Shown here: positions 47,772-59,950 of the stretch, piece after piece | Layout: every line of letters begins with the position of its first letter | Position numbering within the stretch: position 1 is the stretch's first letter | NCBI RefSeq assembly: GCF_051014445.1 | Contig: NC_135140.1 | Location: 16,609,501-16,673,500, forward strand | Origin: Colletes latitarsis | Taxonomy: Eukaryota > Arthropoda > Insecta > Hymenoptera > Colletidae | DNA: 64,000 nucleotides | Reading direction: 5' to 3' | Position numbers and translations under genes: made by a program | The notes under the pieces: generated by a model | Databases searched by the model: none | Seen by the model: only the letters and a program-made list of their open reading frames with translations | What the model was told of the DNA's origin: nothing

Positions 47772-47887
47772 ATGACGAAGTACGGATTGGCGAGGCTGGC
47801 TCTGTGGAGACCGCGGAGATCGGTCACATCCCAGCCAGCTAATCACCAAGAGAACAACCCTCTGATGTACGCCGAAAGCAGCTTGTT
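47772..47887 (+). CDS. Candidate alternative first coding exon
   Basis: ATG at 47772 opens 38 codons, starting MTKYGLARLALWRPRRSVTS and continuing QPANHQENNPLMYAESS. Two more bases precede a consensus donor, TT|GTATGT. It is at the 3' end of the large CpG island and ends in phase 2, like the exon at 11736. The basic, hydrophobic N-terminus could be a targeting signal. If the donor is not used, the frame stops four codons later. I recognise no family. Confidence 0.35.
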
Positions 47888-48871
47888 GTATGTTGTTTGA
47901 GAGAGAACACTGTTGTCACGCGGTCGCTGCTGTTGCTGCTGTTGGCTTCCGTTTGTGGAGTGCTTTTGTGGTTCACCGACGAAATGTCGTTGTACAGTTG
48001 GTCTTTTAATAAAGCCCTCGATGTTTCGTTTCCCCCGTTGTCGCTTGATTACGCTTGCACTGTCGCGCCGGAGCTGGCTGAAACTAATTAGTTAGTGGAC
48101 GGGACGGGGATTTTAGTTTTGTTTACGAGATCTGGGTTAGAAGCGACTGCGAGCAGCAATTTACAATGTATTTTTCCTATTTGTTCGAGATGTACTGTAA
48201 AATGTAGGATCAACGATCAAGAGTCTGATTCCTCATGGAAAAGTGGATCGAAAATGTAGAATAAAATTTTTTCGTACGAGGCTTCGTTTCCGAGAAAATT
48301 GGAATTGAAAACTTATGGGGTAAGGCTCTTAGCTAACATGTCTGACCAATGCTTGGTATTTCTACTTGCGTTGAAGTTTGTAAACATTCACGATAGCATG
48401 GTATTACCTAATTTAACTAGTTCCAACTAGTTAGGACGCACAGATAATTCTATGATAGTATCAAGGTTCACCGTGACTGATGTAAGTAGAAACAACTAGT
48501 AATGGTCGGACCAAGTAGTGTGCCCTTAGGAGTTTTAAAATTTAATTTCCTCGAAAACGCAGCGTCGGACAGAAAAATTTTATTCTACATTTACGATTCA
48601 GTTTTTAACGTAGAATTATAATAAAATTACATTTTGCAAACAATTTCGCATATAAACGATATAATCAACAATTTGTGGAAAATTCTAATAGTATATTTCT
48701 TTAAGATGTTGCATACTACGTAAATGGTAATATATTGGTTGGTTGGATAAAGAATTCTTTTACAGAAAGTTGTTTCGTCCAGCTCTGTCACCCCCTCTCC
48801 CAGAGTTACTCCTTATCCCTATGTACGTGCGTATATTACTGCGCTTTGTTTGTCGCTTTGTGTGTCTGCAG
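47888..48871. other. Intron-like AT-rich DNA, no gene seen
   Basis: A leucine-rich frame at 47897 starts at TTG and overlaps the putative donor, so it is not supported. Nothing else is seen. Confidence 0.4.
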
Positions 48872-49018
48872 GCTAATGAAGAAAATGGGCACGCTACGAT
48901 CACGCATGTAGATCGCAAAACGATTCACCAAGGCACGAATCGTCGCCGAAAACACGCTGAATTGAACCTTGTTATTCGAAGCACCGACAAAGTAAAAAAT
49001 AAACAACTTAAAAATTGA
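48872..49018 (+). CDS. Candidate terminal exon with poly(A) signal
   Basis: A strong acceptor (a T/G-rich tract, GTGTGTCTGCAG, ending at 48871) is followed by 48 open codons in phase 0: ANEENGHATITHVDRKTIHQ and onward to KVKNKQLKN, then TGA. AATAAA overlaps the stop (49018-49023). The phase fits the donors at 2044 and 6373 but not those at 11773 and 47887. The peptide is basic and unrecognised. It could be the end of a small gene or lie in a non-coding transcript. Confidence 0.25.
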   Translation, partial: ANEENGHATITHVDRKTIHQGTNRRRKHAELNLVIRSTDKVKNKQLKN

Positions 49019-49689
49019 ATAAATCAGAGAAAAAGTCGAAGTTCGATACTTCGTTGTATCGATCTTTTCAGGGTAACGTTTTCAGATAAAAATAATTTAA
49101 ACACTACGTTATAAAAAATAATTTATAACTGTAATAACAATACATCTAAAAGGGACAGGAATTTGCAAACAGTGATGGGTAAATTAATAAAATTATAATG
49201 ACCGGAATACGCTTAAATCGTTTGTAGTATAACAAATGCTTATTCAAGTAATGCTTCCAAATAAAGTCGCGTAATTTATAGCGACAGCGATTGATGGGGA
49301 CACTTTATTTAGCACACACGCGATCCCGATTGCTGAAATAGTCGAATCGATTACGTGGCTGGCTGACATTCATTTTCTCATTCGATGGATATCGCTGGCG
49401 GAAAATATGATTGGCGACTCAATCGTTTCTCTTTGTCCAAGGCTTGGCAAAAAAAATTATTGGATTCGGAGGTTTTCTTTTCTTGGGTGGTTTGTACCAG
49501 ATAGCCGCGTTAGGTTCAGCCGGTTTTCTTCTGTTTGGTCGCGAACCTTGACCCTTTTGGTACCTAAGCAGTCGATCGGTATAGTACTGTGCGATGAACG
49601 CCTATAGGCGTTCGACGAATGTACTTGACAAAAGGGTGCATTCGATTTCCGCACACTGACGATGGTAAACGAGAGCAATACGATATTGC

Positions 49690-49955
49690 AATATGAAATT
49701 ATTATTAATCGACTGGTGAGATTTTCCTAATGGAAATGAATCCAAACACGACCTTATTTGGACACAAATAACAGATTCTACCAGGTCTGATTTTTCTTTC
49801 TCTCTGCAATAGCTAAAATATTTTCCAAAATTATTCGAATTACGTATAATTATTGTACAAATAGCTCGAATGTGGTCGTGTTTGGACTCGTTTTAATCGG
49901 GATAAAATTTTCAATCGATTGATGATAGTTTTATGAAGATATAAAAAATATAATT
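49690..49955. mobile_element. Family C palindromic element, copy 5
   Basis: GAATCCAAACACGACC at 49738 is answered by GGTCGTGTTTGGACTC at 49874, with GATTTTCCTAATGG and ATCGGGATAAAATTTTC outside. Its right flank (TTTTATGAAGATATAAAAAA) matches that of copy 1, so the element boundary lies beyond the conserved arms. It is internally deleted. Confidence 0.7.
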
Positions 49956-51890
49956 TTATAAGTCAAAAAAAAAATGGTTATTGTCTTTTACTGATTCCTC
50001 GAGTTTGAGAAAATGTAAGAAAACTGATATTGAATCTTAGATATAAGTATAACATCTGCCTTCAATGAAGTTGCAACAGGTTGCATAAAAGTTTTCATTT
50101 TTGTTTTCCATCTGGTTCGGTTTTGTTTATGTTTGCAATAGTAAATAATGACGAATATACTTACGATAGAAAGTGTTACGAAAAACATTTAAAAATTGAA
50201 AATATTATCTCGATTCTTTTTCGTATAGATATTTGAATTAATTTTTAATTTTATTTTGCGAGTCGGAACTTTGTGCGTTTATCGTCTATAGTCGGAAGCT
50301 ATAGAAAATTCTGCGTCGAGCGAAGAATTTCTGTGTATGTGAGATAATCGAGGTATAGTTAAAGACCTCGGTCATCGAAGGACATTTCATGAGTCACTTT
50401 TTTCATTTCTGCGCCTTGCTTGGGGGGGAATACGTGCTGTACGAGATATTTTTAGGATAATTGTGAAAACTGATATGCCTGGAGTCACATAGTCCTTCGT
50501 TCGAGAAATGATTACTTCTGAAGTAATAACACTGAAAACTTGAGTCGATAAAAAGCGAGGCTTATCGTGTTTACTTGTAAAAATTTCTCAAATATAATAT
50601 TTTCTTGACTTTCAGAAAATATTTTCGTGTGCTTCAAAATAGGTTGGATATTGTCTTATGTCTAATTTTGAAAATAATGCCAATTTACATTCTTCGAAAA
50701 CACACAAAGGTACATTTATGAATTCCTAAATTAATTGAATTATCACTGACCAAACGCAAAAAAAAACACTCTCGTAGAAACATACAAAAACGAAACGAAA
50801 ATTTCGGGAAGAAATAAATTTCAGGATCAATCGAGCTAGTATGAACTCGTACGGAGATATAAAAATTCCGAAAAAGACGGTAGAATCTTCGATATCCTTA
50901 TGCATAAACATGAAAATTTAAAAAAAAAACGAAAGATATTAGAATCATCGAGGGAAAAAGAATTCCTGGCGACAGCCACTGGCTACGGTGATCAGCTGAT
51001 CTGAATCGATAAATATTTATATGCTTCGCGCCGTTCTATAGTCGCCGCTGGATGGTGTTTATAAAGTTCCGCGGAAAGTGCATGATTAATCGAGTAACTG
51101 ACCTTTGCGGCTATATTAGCATCGCCGAACAGCTGTAGCAGATCCACTGGTGTCTAGAGTCCCTGAAAGATCTGGAAAGGTACACAAACGGCGATAAAAA
51201 TGTTTACAAGACCGATTTATGCTCCACTTCCTTTCGCATTTGCTCGTCGTCTCTCGTAAACGCTCTTTGTTTCCCGCATCACGTCTGCCGTCGCTCGTTC
51301 GCGTTTTATTCGATTGTTTATTAACCGTTCGTGGAACGTGAATGGGGAGTTCGAGAAGTCGCAAAAATAAACAGGGAATTTGGTGGAAGTAAGTTGGGAA
51401 TAAATCGGAAACAGTGTTTGTTGCTTTTGGGGGGAAAACACGTTCAAACTTGAGAGCTAACTTTTAAGAAAGAAAATAATAAATCCTTATGATAGCGTAT
51501 CGTCTGTACGATGAAAGATATTCTTTTGGTATACTTTCTATACAAGAAGAATTGATAAATTTCAAAATGAAAAACTAAATTATCGTGAGTTACAAAGTAT
51601 GTGAAAGTTATAACCTCGAGAATGATAATAGTGTAATTTAACTGTGCCTAATTTTCTGAAATTTATGCATAAAGGTGTATATTCTACCGAGAAACAGGAA
51701 TACAATGCTAACTCGATTTTCAAACTATCTAGAATCACGTTACCCTCATTTTCAGGGGCTCGTGTATGATAACTATCGGAATACAAATATGATAAAAGCA
51801 TAATAGATGGCTGCATTCGAGTCTAATATAAATATGATGAAGGTTATGTTGTACGCTATAATTGTACACAGTTAGACGCTATATTTATAT
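49956..51890. other. AT-rich DNA, no gene seen
   Basis: A GC-richer patch at 50940-51320 holds minus-strand frames without domains. Short inverted motifs (CTATAGTCGGAAGCTATAG) lie near 50286. Nothing recognisable. Confidence 0.45.
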
Positions 51891-52085
51891 CAATTATAAT
51901 TGTATCGAGACGTCTATCATATTTCCATAGAGTCATATTTCTCTATTGTTCTATGCTATAATCGTATAGAGGCATCTATCATATTTCCATGGAGTCATAT
52001 TTCTCTATTGTCCTATAGTATATTTATACATGTCTATATTTAAATTTAATATCGTATACAAATATGATAAAAAATACAATAGAGG
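51891..52085 (+). repeat. Tandem repeat, 62 bp period, with inverted flanking pieces
   Basis: CTATCATATTTCCATRGAGT followed by CATATTTCTCTATTGT occurs at 51914 and 51976. Complementary ACAAATATGATAAAA pieces lie at about 51783 and 52060, so the block could fold back. Confidence 0.65.
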
Positions 52086-52889
52086 CTTAGAGCAAGATTT
52101 ACCCAACTAGAACTCGATTTCGACTAGTTTAAAACGTGTCATCGTATTAAATATACTGAAATAATGGATATGATTAAATTAGTTAAGCATAGGTTCATAT
52201 GCCACCCACATATTTCCAAATATTTTTTACTCGAGAACCGCACACTGTTCATTTGTATTGTCATAGAAGAACGTGTCTTAATACTTTCCATGGCAGAAAT
52301 TGATTCGGTGAAAAATTCACGAACATTTCCCGAGCTGTGATACATACAACAACTTCTGTCTACGTTATTCGATACAGCGCTGGAAAGTCATGGGCACTCT
52401 ACGTTTTCGCTGCGTTTATAGCAGAGATATACACACATGTGTGCGTATATATTTCTCGCTTACGTCCGACGATCTATTATTAAAATATGCTTTCAAATAC
52501 GTTTCATTCTTCTTTATATAAGTTTACCTTACAAAGGTTAACGGTTAGGCATCTTAATTTAGATGGAGGTCTTCACCAAATCACAAATAAAACCTTCAGT
52601 CGTATCTATGATCAGATAACGTCATTAATTAAATCCGAATAGTAGCATCGACAATTTGGTGCATATAAAAATAATCACAACAGAGAAAAACATTAACAGT
52701 AAATCAATTAATTCACAACATCCATATGGACAATCTAGTCCTTCAAAAAATTATTACAACAATAGTGGATCTATTGTCAGTTGTTATGTAATTAGTGGAC
52801 AATTAAATATGACCATCGATGGAGATTATACGGGCTTTGTTAAGGGAGAACAATTTTTTTTTTATTTTTAAATGTCGTGGGGTTTTAAC
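52086..52889. other. AT-rich DNA, no gene seen
   Basis: Short frames only. A run of T (52854-52862) precedes the GC island that follows. Confidence 0.5.
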
Positions 52890-53115
52890 AGGGACCAACC
52901 TGTTAGGGCTCCCCATTGCCCTAAGTCTGTCAGTCCGTCTGTTCGAGTTTGCCCTTTTTCCTGGTTTGTGTGTCGCGGGTTCGCGACCGTGCTACGCTTT
53001 CGTCCGTATTGATCTAGTTTCACCCCGCATTCCACAACCCCCACGCAACCCTCTGCACCTTCCCACCCCTCTGAGTACGTGTATGCATACCTGTGCAACG
53101 TCCCCACCTTTTATT
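52890..53115. promoter_or_regulatory. Isolated GC-rich island, possibly an exon
   Basis: A sharply bounded GC-rich block lies in AT-rich DNA. On the plus strand it follows an acceptor-like GGTTTTAACAG ending at 52890 and is open for about 80 codons. A GTACGT donor-like site lies at 53078. On the minus strand it is open for 79 codons. Neither translation is recognisable. An untranslated or alternative exon is possible. Confidence 0.25.
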
Positions 53116-56086
53116 TTAATAATTTTCATGGACTAGGATAATCCTGGCCGGAAACCAGTTTCGTGTTTGCTGAAAAAACAAGAGTCCAAACATTTTGCTT
53201 TGTTTCATAATAGAACAATCCAGAGTCTCGTGGAGCACGAAGGAAATCTAGTTTTACCACGATTTTTCGGAGAGCTAGTTACGATAGAATTGTGTAAATT
53301 ATATATCAGGAATATAAAAGTAAAAAGAGAACGAAGGATAATTTTTTAGTCGAAGAATTAAAAAAAGAGACTCGCATTAGTACGTGGGTCCGAAGTGTAT
53401 CATTATAGTACAGCTAAATCACTTATGTATGTAGTGTAAAGCCACGTTAATTATGGTCTGATGCTCCAAGACGTAAGTTGACGATTTCAGAATTGATAAA
53501 TCATTCTCATAAAATTCAACGATAGAATTGAGATTCTGAATGTGATTAATATTTATTTGAAATTGTTCAGTTTCTATTCGTTGTGAAAACTAATGTTTAA
53601 GTTCAAGTTTGAATCAAACTCAAAATTCAAATAAATAATGAATAAAAAAACAAGCATCGAATAAATCAAATTGAACTATCCGTGTTTCCTAATGATCGAC
53701 GAAATTAACGAGGAATTGGTGCGTGTGAAGATAGTTCGAACCAGGCTTCACTGTCGCAGAAACTTCGAAAATTGATACGAAGTTCGTGGAGCTCTAACAG
53801 ATAACGAAAAGAATAATTACTGTTTGCAGTCAGTTCGCATAAGTTCCGAGACAGTAATTCTTTTTAATTTCCTTGGGGCACCTTTGTTTGATTTCAATCG
53901 TTTAAAAATTAATTCATTATATCTTAAATTCAATTATCCTCTTTTCTTTCTACATGGAAAGGTTTTGCAATTCTGATATTTGTTTTCCCTAAGTTCATTT
54001 ACGATTTGTAAATGTTTTCTAGCCAACATGACCTGAATTTACATTCGAATTGGCCGCTAAGAGTGGTCGTAAAAGAAGTGTATTAATTAGTCCACGTAAC
54101 AGCAAATATTATTTAACTTTTCGTCACGCGAAGGTCCACGCAACGAAGCTACACGCAGCCATTACTTGCCACGTGTTTTGCGTGATCCATTTTACATATT
54201 CGTTTTTTTCCCTCTCGTGACACGGAAACCGCTTTTAAGTTCGGAATAAAAACATTTTCATCTTTGATTGTCTTGCTATAATTTTAATTTTCATTCTCAA
54301 TGGATAACAGATAAACGAAATTTTATTTATGTAAGAATTCTTTCTGTCTCTGATACACGCAAAGAGCATTGACAATAGTGAAATACTCGAGCAGAAAATT
54401 GAACAAGGTTTTCCATAAATCTGATAACGGTTGAATGTATTGGAAGAATAAGGAGATTATTGATAAGAAGTTTATAAACTTGCATTCAGATGGTAGAGTA
54501 AGCAGATCAAGTTGTTGGGACACGAAACACGTTATAACTGGGACACAAGGTCAAATAGGACGAAAAGATAGTACACTCGAACAGTAACGGATTAGCTCTC
54601 AACAGGGCAATAGGCAACAACATGTATCCAATCCCAATTATATAAATTAAAACATGCCAATTAATTTAATTCTGAACTATACAAATGATCTATTAAAAAT
54701 ATTCTATGCTCGTAAGTTACTGAAAATAGCTCCACCTCGATAATTGACCACGTACGGACCCAAGTTACGGTCAATAAACGAGGCACTACTGTACTGCATC
54801 GATGAGAAGTCACATTGAAAAACTTTTTCACGCCTTTCTCGTGAAATCAGAGCTTCAGAGTCTTGTAATGTCCACTCGAGGATGATCGAGTTGCCCTAAA
54901 TCTTGAACGGATCGGTTTCTCGAATTCGACGAGCTCGTTTTCGATATTTCATCGAGATTTCGCGTGCCGGTGGAAATCTGACGCTAGAATCACGCGAGCG
55001 GTGAAGAATAAAAAAAAAAAATGAGGCAGAAAAAAACGTGAACACGATACGCGACCATAAACGATCGCCTACTCGGGGGAGCATACGCGTGCTACGCGCG
55101 ACAGGCGACACACAAACACATAGACGCACGCGTGGCACGAAACGATTTGCTCCAGCGTAACTTCCTCCGTGCTCAATACGCGACCTTAGCCCTGGCGTAG
55201 CACGTGATTAATATCGCGGGTCACGTAATACTTAAGTCGAGATCACGAAAAGGTGAAAGTTACGATTCACGGTCGGATTCGAAGTGCCTTTCCACGTGGG
55301 GCAAAAATTAAAAGAATAACAACAATAAAAAGGAATGAAAACGAAGGGAATAAGGCGCGGTTAGGGTGTTCTGTGCACGAATTTATGGCGCGATAGTGCT
55401 TAATAGGGAGTGAACGTTTTCATTAGGGAGATTTTATTTTCACCGTTTAATTACGAGCATAATTTTATTCTCCACATATATCTCATGCTGTGATAAAAGG
55501 CCTCTCGAATATAAAACGAAATTGTTGCTATAAAAGAAAAATCCGTAAAGATCTTGGGGCCTCCCAATGTTATAAAAATAAAATTACAAAATATATTTTG
55601 ACTGGCTATCTACGGTTATAATTACGGTTACACTTGCTGGGGATGCTGATCTGTCACCCTGTCAAATTTCATTAAAATCGATGGAGATCACATCCGAGTG
55701 CTCTCAAAATTCCATTGTGCCTTGGGCCTCGTTAAAGCATAACGCATCGCCGTTTCCATGGATGAGTTCCAAGCCGACATCAAGAACCAATCCTTCGAAA
55801 TGGGATTAAAATATTACACGATAACGTCTGGTCAGGCGGTGCCCGTCCCCCCACCCCTCTCCCGTTCCCCGCGAAAATGGGGAAAGGATGTCCCCCGGGC
55901 GGAACCGCAGTCGTCTCTTAATTGAAAAATTGAGTCGCGAAGGGAAAAAATGCGGTTATGTGATCCAGTGACCTAAATCGGCCGCCACACCGCGGATATA
56001 TCCAGGTGAATAGAACACACATCCAGATTTGCAGTAGGCAGAAGTCCAATCGATAACCTGCTGGATTTTATAGGCTCGTGTATCGC
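53116..56086. other. AT-rich DNA with two GC-rich patches, no gene recognised
   Basis: GC-richer patches lie at 54890-55350 and 55740-56010. The first has an 80-codon minus-strand frame without a domain; the second has a CCCCCCACCCC-rich tract. Short plus-strand frames near 53167 are unsupported. Confidence 0.4.
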
Positions 56087-56094
56087 TATAAAAG
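56087..56094 (+). promoter_or_regulatory. TATA box of a candidate promoter
   Basis: TATAAAAG follows GTATCGC and is followed by GCCGCCGTTGGTCGCTCG. A donor-like TTG|GTGAGG lies 39 bases past the box, so a very short non-coding first exon is possible. No ORF of note follows. The setting resembles the TATA box at 29691. Confidence 0.4.
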
Positions 56095-59000
56095 CCGCCG
56101 TTGGTCGCTCGTCTGCGTATTGGTGAGGTCGTGTAACGGTGTAATAAAATCGTTTCTTACGTAAAACGTCGTGTCATTTCCACCAGCAGAATCGCACGAA
56201 TGGCTGTACACGACTCGGGAAGGAATATGCTAATTCGACGGGGGTGGGAGGGAGGGATGTGCAACGATGTTGAGAAAGTTTTGGAGGCGTGGCTCCTCGA
56301 CTCTTTCGAGTTTCCTCCTTTGAAGTCAACTTTAAGTGGTGGAAGCCCGTGACTAATCAGACAACTCTGAAGTTACTCGGTCTTTGGTTTCAGCACGTCT
56401 CTCGAGAACTGTTTTGGTTGAATTTTTATTTTACCACTTTCCAATGATAATTTTGTTAATTTTTGTCATTAAATATTTATATTTAAAGATATATTATTAG
56501 CAGCATATAGCTATATCCTTGTACCCAGGCATATACCTTTATCTACAATTCCTTTTCTTCGACGAAAACATGCTAATATTATTATGTCTATTATTTGATA
56601 ATTTATTGCACGATTCTCTTAATTAAATTAATTGTTTATTTCTTCGTACTACTACTGCTAACTTATGTTTTATTCAACAAGTGTCCGATTTACCTAAGCA
56701 GAATTTAATTATATTCATGATTATTACAGATTAATCGTTCAATTTTATTTCATGTAATAATAATTGACAATAAAAACAATAATTGAAAGAAAAATGTAAG
56801 GAAAACCTTGACACGTAGTCTATTTTGCAATAAATAACTGAATCAACATTCAGATTATCAAATAAAAGAGATACGTATTTGTAATTTATTATATTTGTTC
56901 CTGGTTGTTTATTTTGAATGTTTCATTAGTAATGAATCCAGAGACATCATAACCTCAATCCTTCAGAAAACATTTCCCAACGAGATATACATTATGGAAG
57001 TTGTCGGAGCGTCAGAAAAGCAATTGCGAAGTTTAATTAAAAACTTTTCGTCTGATTTGTTATATGCGAATAACTCGTATAACACTATTACTGGCTTGTT
57101 TTTATATATTTTTTGCGAAATATTTGCAAAAGCTATTTCTCTCTCGGTACAAAAATATAATGAATATAAATTTTCACGCCCAGCACGAATAATATTATAA
57201 TGCTCCTTTCACGCGTACAAATGTAAGCACGTCTATTTCATTTCATTTTATATCTTTTATATATAACGAAGAATGAAACATCGTTATTATTCTAATTTCT
57301 TTCTTTCGTTCTTTTGTTATATTTTCAAATTCAATTAGTAACAATATCAAAAGTACAAGCGTTAGTATTTTAAAGCGAAGTTGCAATTAGCATAATTGCT
57401 ACTCAAAATTGGATAATTATTAACATTACAAGATACAGGTATTTACTAACTACTTTCAATAAAACGAATGAAGGAAAAAATATATTTTAAAATATTTTTT
57501 ATTGCATTTCTTAATCGATAAAGTAGGAAGTACACATGCTGCCATCTGCAGACGAACGCCCGCAACTTTTAACCTCCACTTCCTGCTATTCCGTTCGTCG
57601 ATAGCGCTTTATTAACCGAGACGTCAACTATTTTACAAAATCGAAACCCGTTTATCCGGTTTCGAGGTTCGTTTCAGCAATCATATCCCAGGAAACATTT
57701 ATCTTCGTCAGAAACCAATAAAATATCAATGACCTTTCCGAATCACATATTTCGTAAAGAAATTACGCATTTGACTACGCATACCCGGAAACTGCGCGTA
57801 AACATGTTTATCCGATTAACGATCTTCTTAGAATTCATTTTTATTCACTGGAATCATGTAAATGAACATTGAAATTCTTTTCAGACTGTCGTGAAACCTG
57901 GAAATTAAATTTGAAAAGGATCGATTTTCTAATTTAAATATTCTACTGTAATTTAAAGATCGGTTTCTTTTGTTTTTAATGCCCGCAAAATAATGTAAAA
58001 ATTCAAAATCTTTTCAAAGTCGATGAAAAATTTTTCGTGGAAACGGAATGCTTGAATTCATTTGCATACGCGTTTATTCTTCTCCTTGAGAAAGTCAATT
58101 AGTCAATTGGTTAGCGCGTGAGCAGTTCGACGAAACGAAACGATATATTCTGCGTGAAACACAAGACGCCTCGAGCTGTTCACGGGATCATTTAATCCTT
58201 ATTAACCGGCAAATAAGCTGGTCTTTAAGCAAATTGAGCTCCGCCTAGTGTTAGTGAGAATTCCCGCGCGAATTGCTCGTTTCAATTGAAGACGAACGGA
58301 TAAACAATGTCGGGTCGTAATATTTCCGGCAATTGTTAAAATGTCGATTGTACGATATTAGACGTTGTTTCTTCTAGATAAGAAACAGCGATATTTCGTC
58401 AGGAATGTTCAGACAATACCAAGTAGTAGTAACAATTGTTAAGACCATAGTAAAAGAGCAATAATAATTCTTAATAAGCCAATATTGGTACGAAGATTTT
58501 CATCGTTTATTTCCGAATATAAAGCCTAAATAATCGCGGATATTTATCCATTACTATATTGACAATATACGCCATAAAATCGTAAACAAAGATTTGTATT
58601 AACGACCGACTCCATAGTGTAAAGATATGGAGATTCTGGAATGGATAATACGTCGGTATTCTTCATCGTTAGTTCCAGTTTAGGAACGATGCCATAAAAT
58701 TTCGTCACCATTACCATCTGTGACGTTCCCGCCCGTTAGCGTGCGACTTTAGAATGTAAACAAGCGTGGAAATCGTAACGATCTATTACGACATTAATCA
58801 CATAGTTTTCACCATATTTCCTGCCCCGTCATTTACGACCGTCATCAGGTAGCAAACAGACATTTTTAATAGTCGTGTCTACAATATTAATATCAAGGTT
58901 TCCTTCTTTCTCGTACAGATGGTCGAAACGTTTAATAAACAATATTTAACGATATCAAAATTACGATATAACTCGGCAAATGAATATCTTCCTCGAATAA

Positions 59001-59560
59001 AATGTATCCTCGCTAGGTTATGTTTCGCGGAGAATCCATTTTGAAAATTTTAGCGCGAACAAGTGTTCGATAGGATCGAAACTTCGAGATTCGAGGGTCG
59101 ACTAATCGTATAACTCTGTAAATCGTCGCTTCTGTTTGTATTTGTGTTTGTAAACATTTACCGCGGCATAATTTGTTTTTTATTGGTTTCGCTATCTTCT
59201 CTCGGCTCTCTGTCGCACCGATCGAGTTTATTACGATGCAGCTGAATATTACAGAGAACGATTTCCTAATCGTCGCGATCCAGATGGACGAGACCGACGC
59301 GGAAAGTGGAGCAGGCGTTAGTTGAGCGCGCAAAGTGTGTACGGAAGATGAATCATAACCTATTTCGATTGACAGAAATAATCGTAAGAACCGTCGGAAA
59401 ATTACATGCATACGTGCATGTATAATATAAAATACTTTGCAAACAGTTGAGATCACAAAAACAAAGCAAGTTAATTTCAATATTTCTTATTTTATACTAC
59501 TTTATCGTATATCTTTCCATTTCAGTCATATCTAGTAATACGTTAAATACGTAAAATTCT
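56095..59560. other. AT-rich DNA, no gene supported
   Basis: A plus-strand frame at 56895-57200 (101 codons, including FPNEIYIMEVVGASEKQLRS) starts at TTG, reads like protein in its middle and ends at TAA. A minus-strand frame of 155 codons lies at 59013-59480. Neither has a recognised domain or splice context. The remainder is AT-rich. Confidence 0.35.
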
Positions 59561-59950
59561 TATTAGAGAGCCGAGGATCTAGAAGCAATACAAAATGGCG
59601 GATATTGCATCCACAAAATTTATCGCGAAAAAAAATGCGAAAACCTTTCCGTTCCATATGAATTTTAGGTAGAATTTATAGTAACCGAAATATCGACCCG
59701 AACCTTTCCACCTGTAAATCTAACAATAAATTGGGGACATAAATTCATAAAATTCTTAGTAGAAGCTATGCAGCAGCACTATAAAGTGCAAGATATCTCT
59801 TCCACGGTCGCTTTTACAGTAGAAACGTATATAACAAAAGTTATTGTAAACTAAATTTCGAAACTTTTGTGTTCTATACGAATTTTGGATAGAATCCATA
59901 GTAACCGAGATATCAACTCGACAATATTTCCCATCCCAAGAAATTCACCT
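59561..59950 (+). repeat. Two-copy tandem duplication, 220 bp period
   Basis: CCATATGAATTTTAGGTAGA at 59654 and CTATACGAATTTTGGATAGA at 59874 mark the two copies. Both are followed by ATAGTAACCGARATATC. GCAAGATATC and GCGGATATTGC pieces upstream may be the start of each unit. Confidence 0.65.

Noticed and set aside
47897..48091. Leucine-rich frame as a signal peptide
   Set aside because: It starts at TTG and begins just past the donor that ends the better candidate exon.
59013..59480. 155-codon minus-strand ORF
   Set aside because: No recognisable domain or signal peptide, no splice context, and ordinary AT-rich surroundings.
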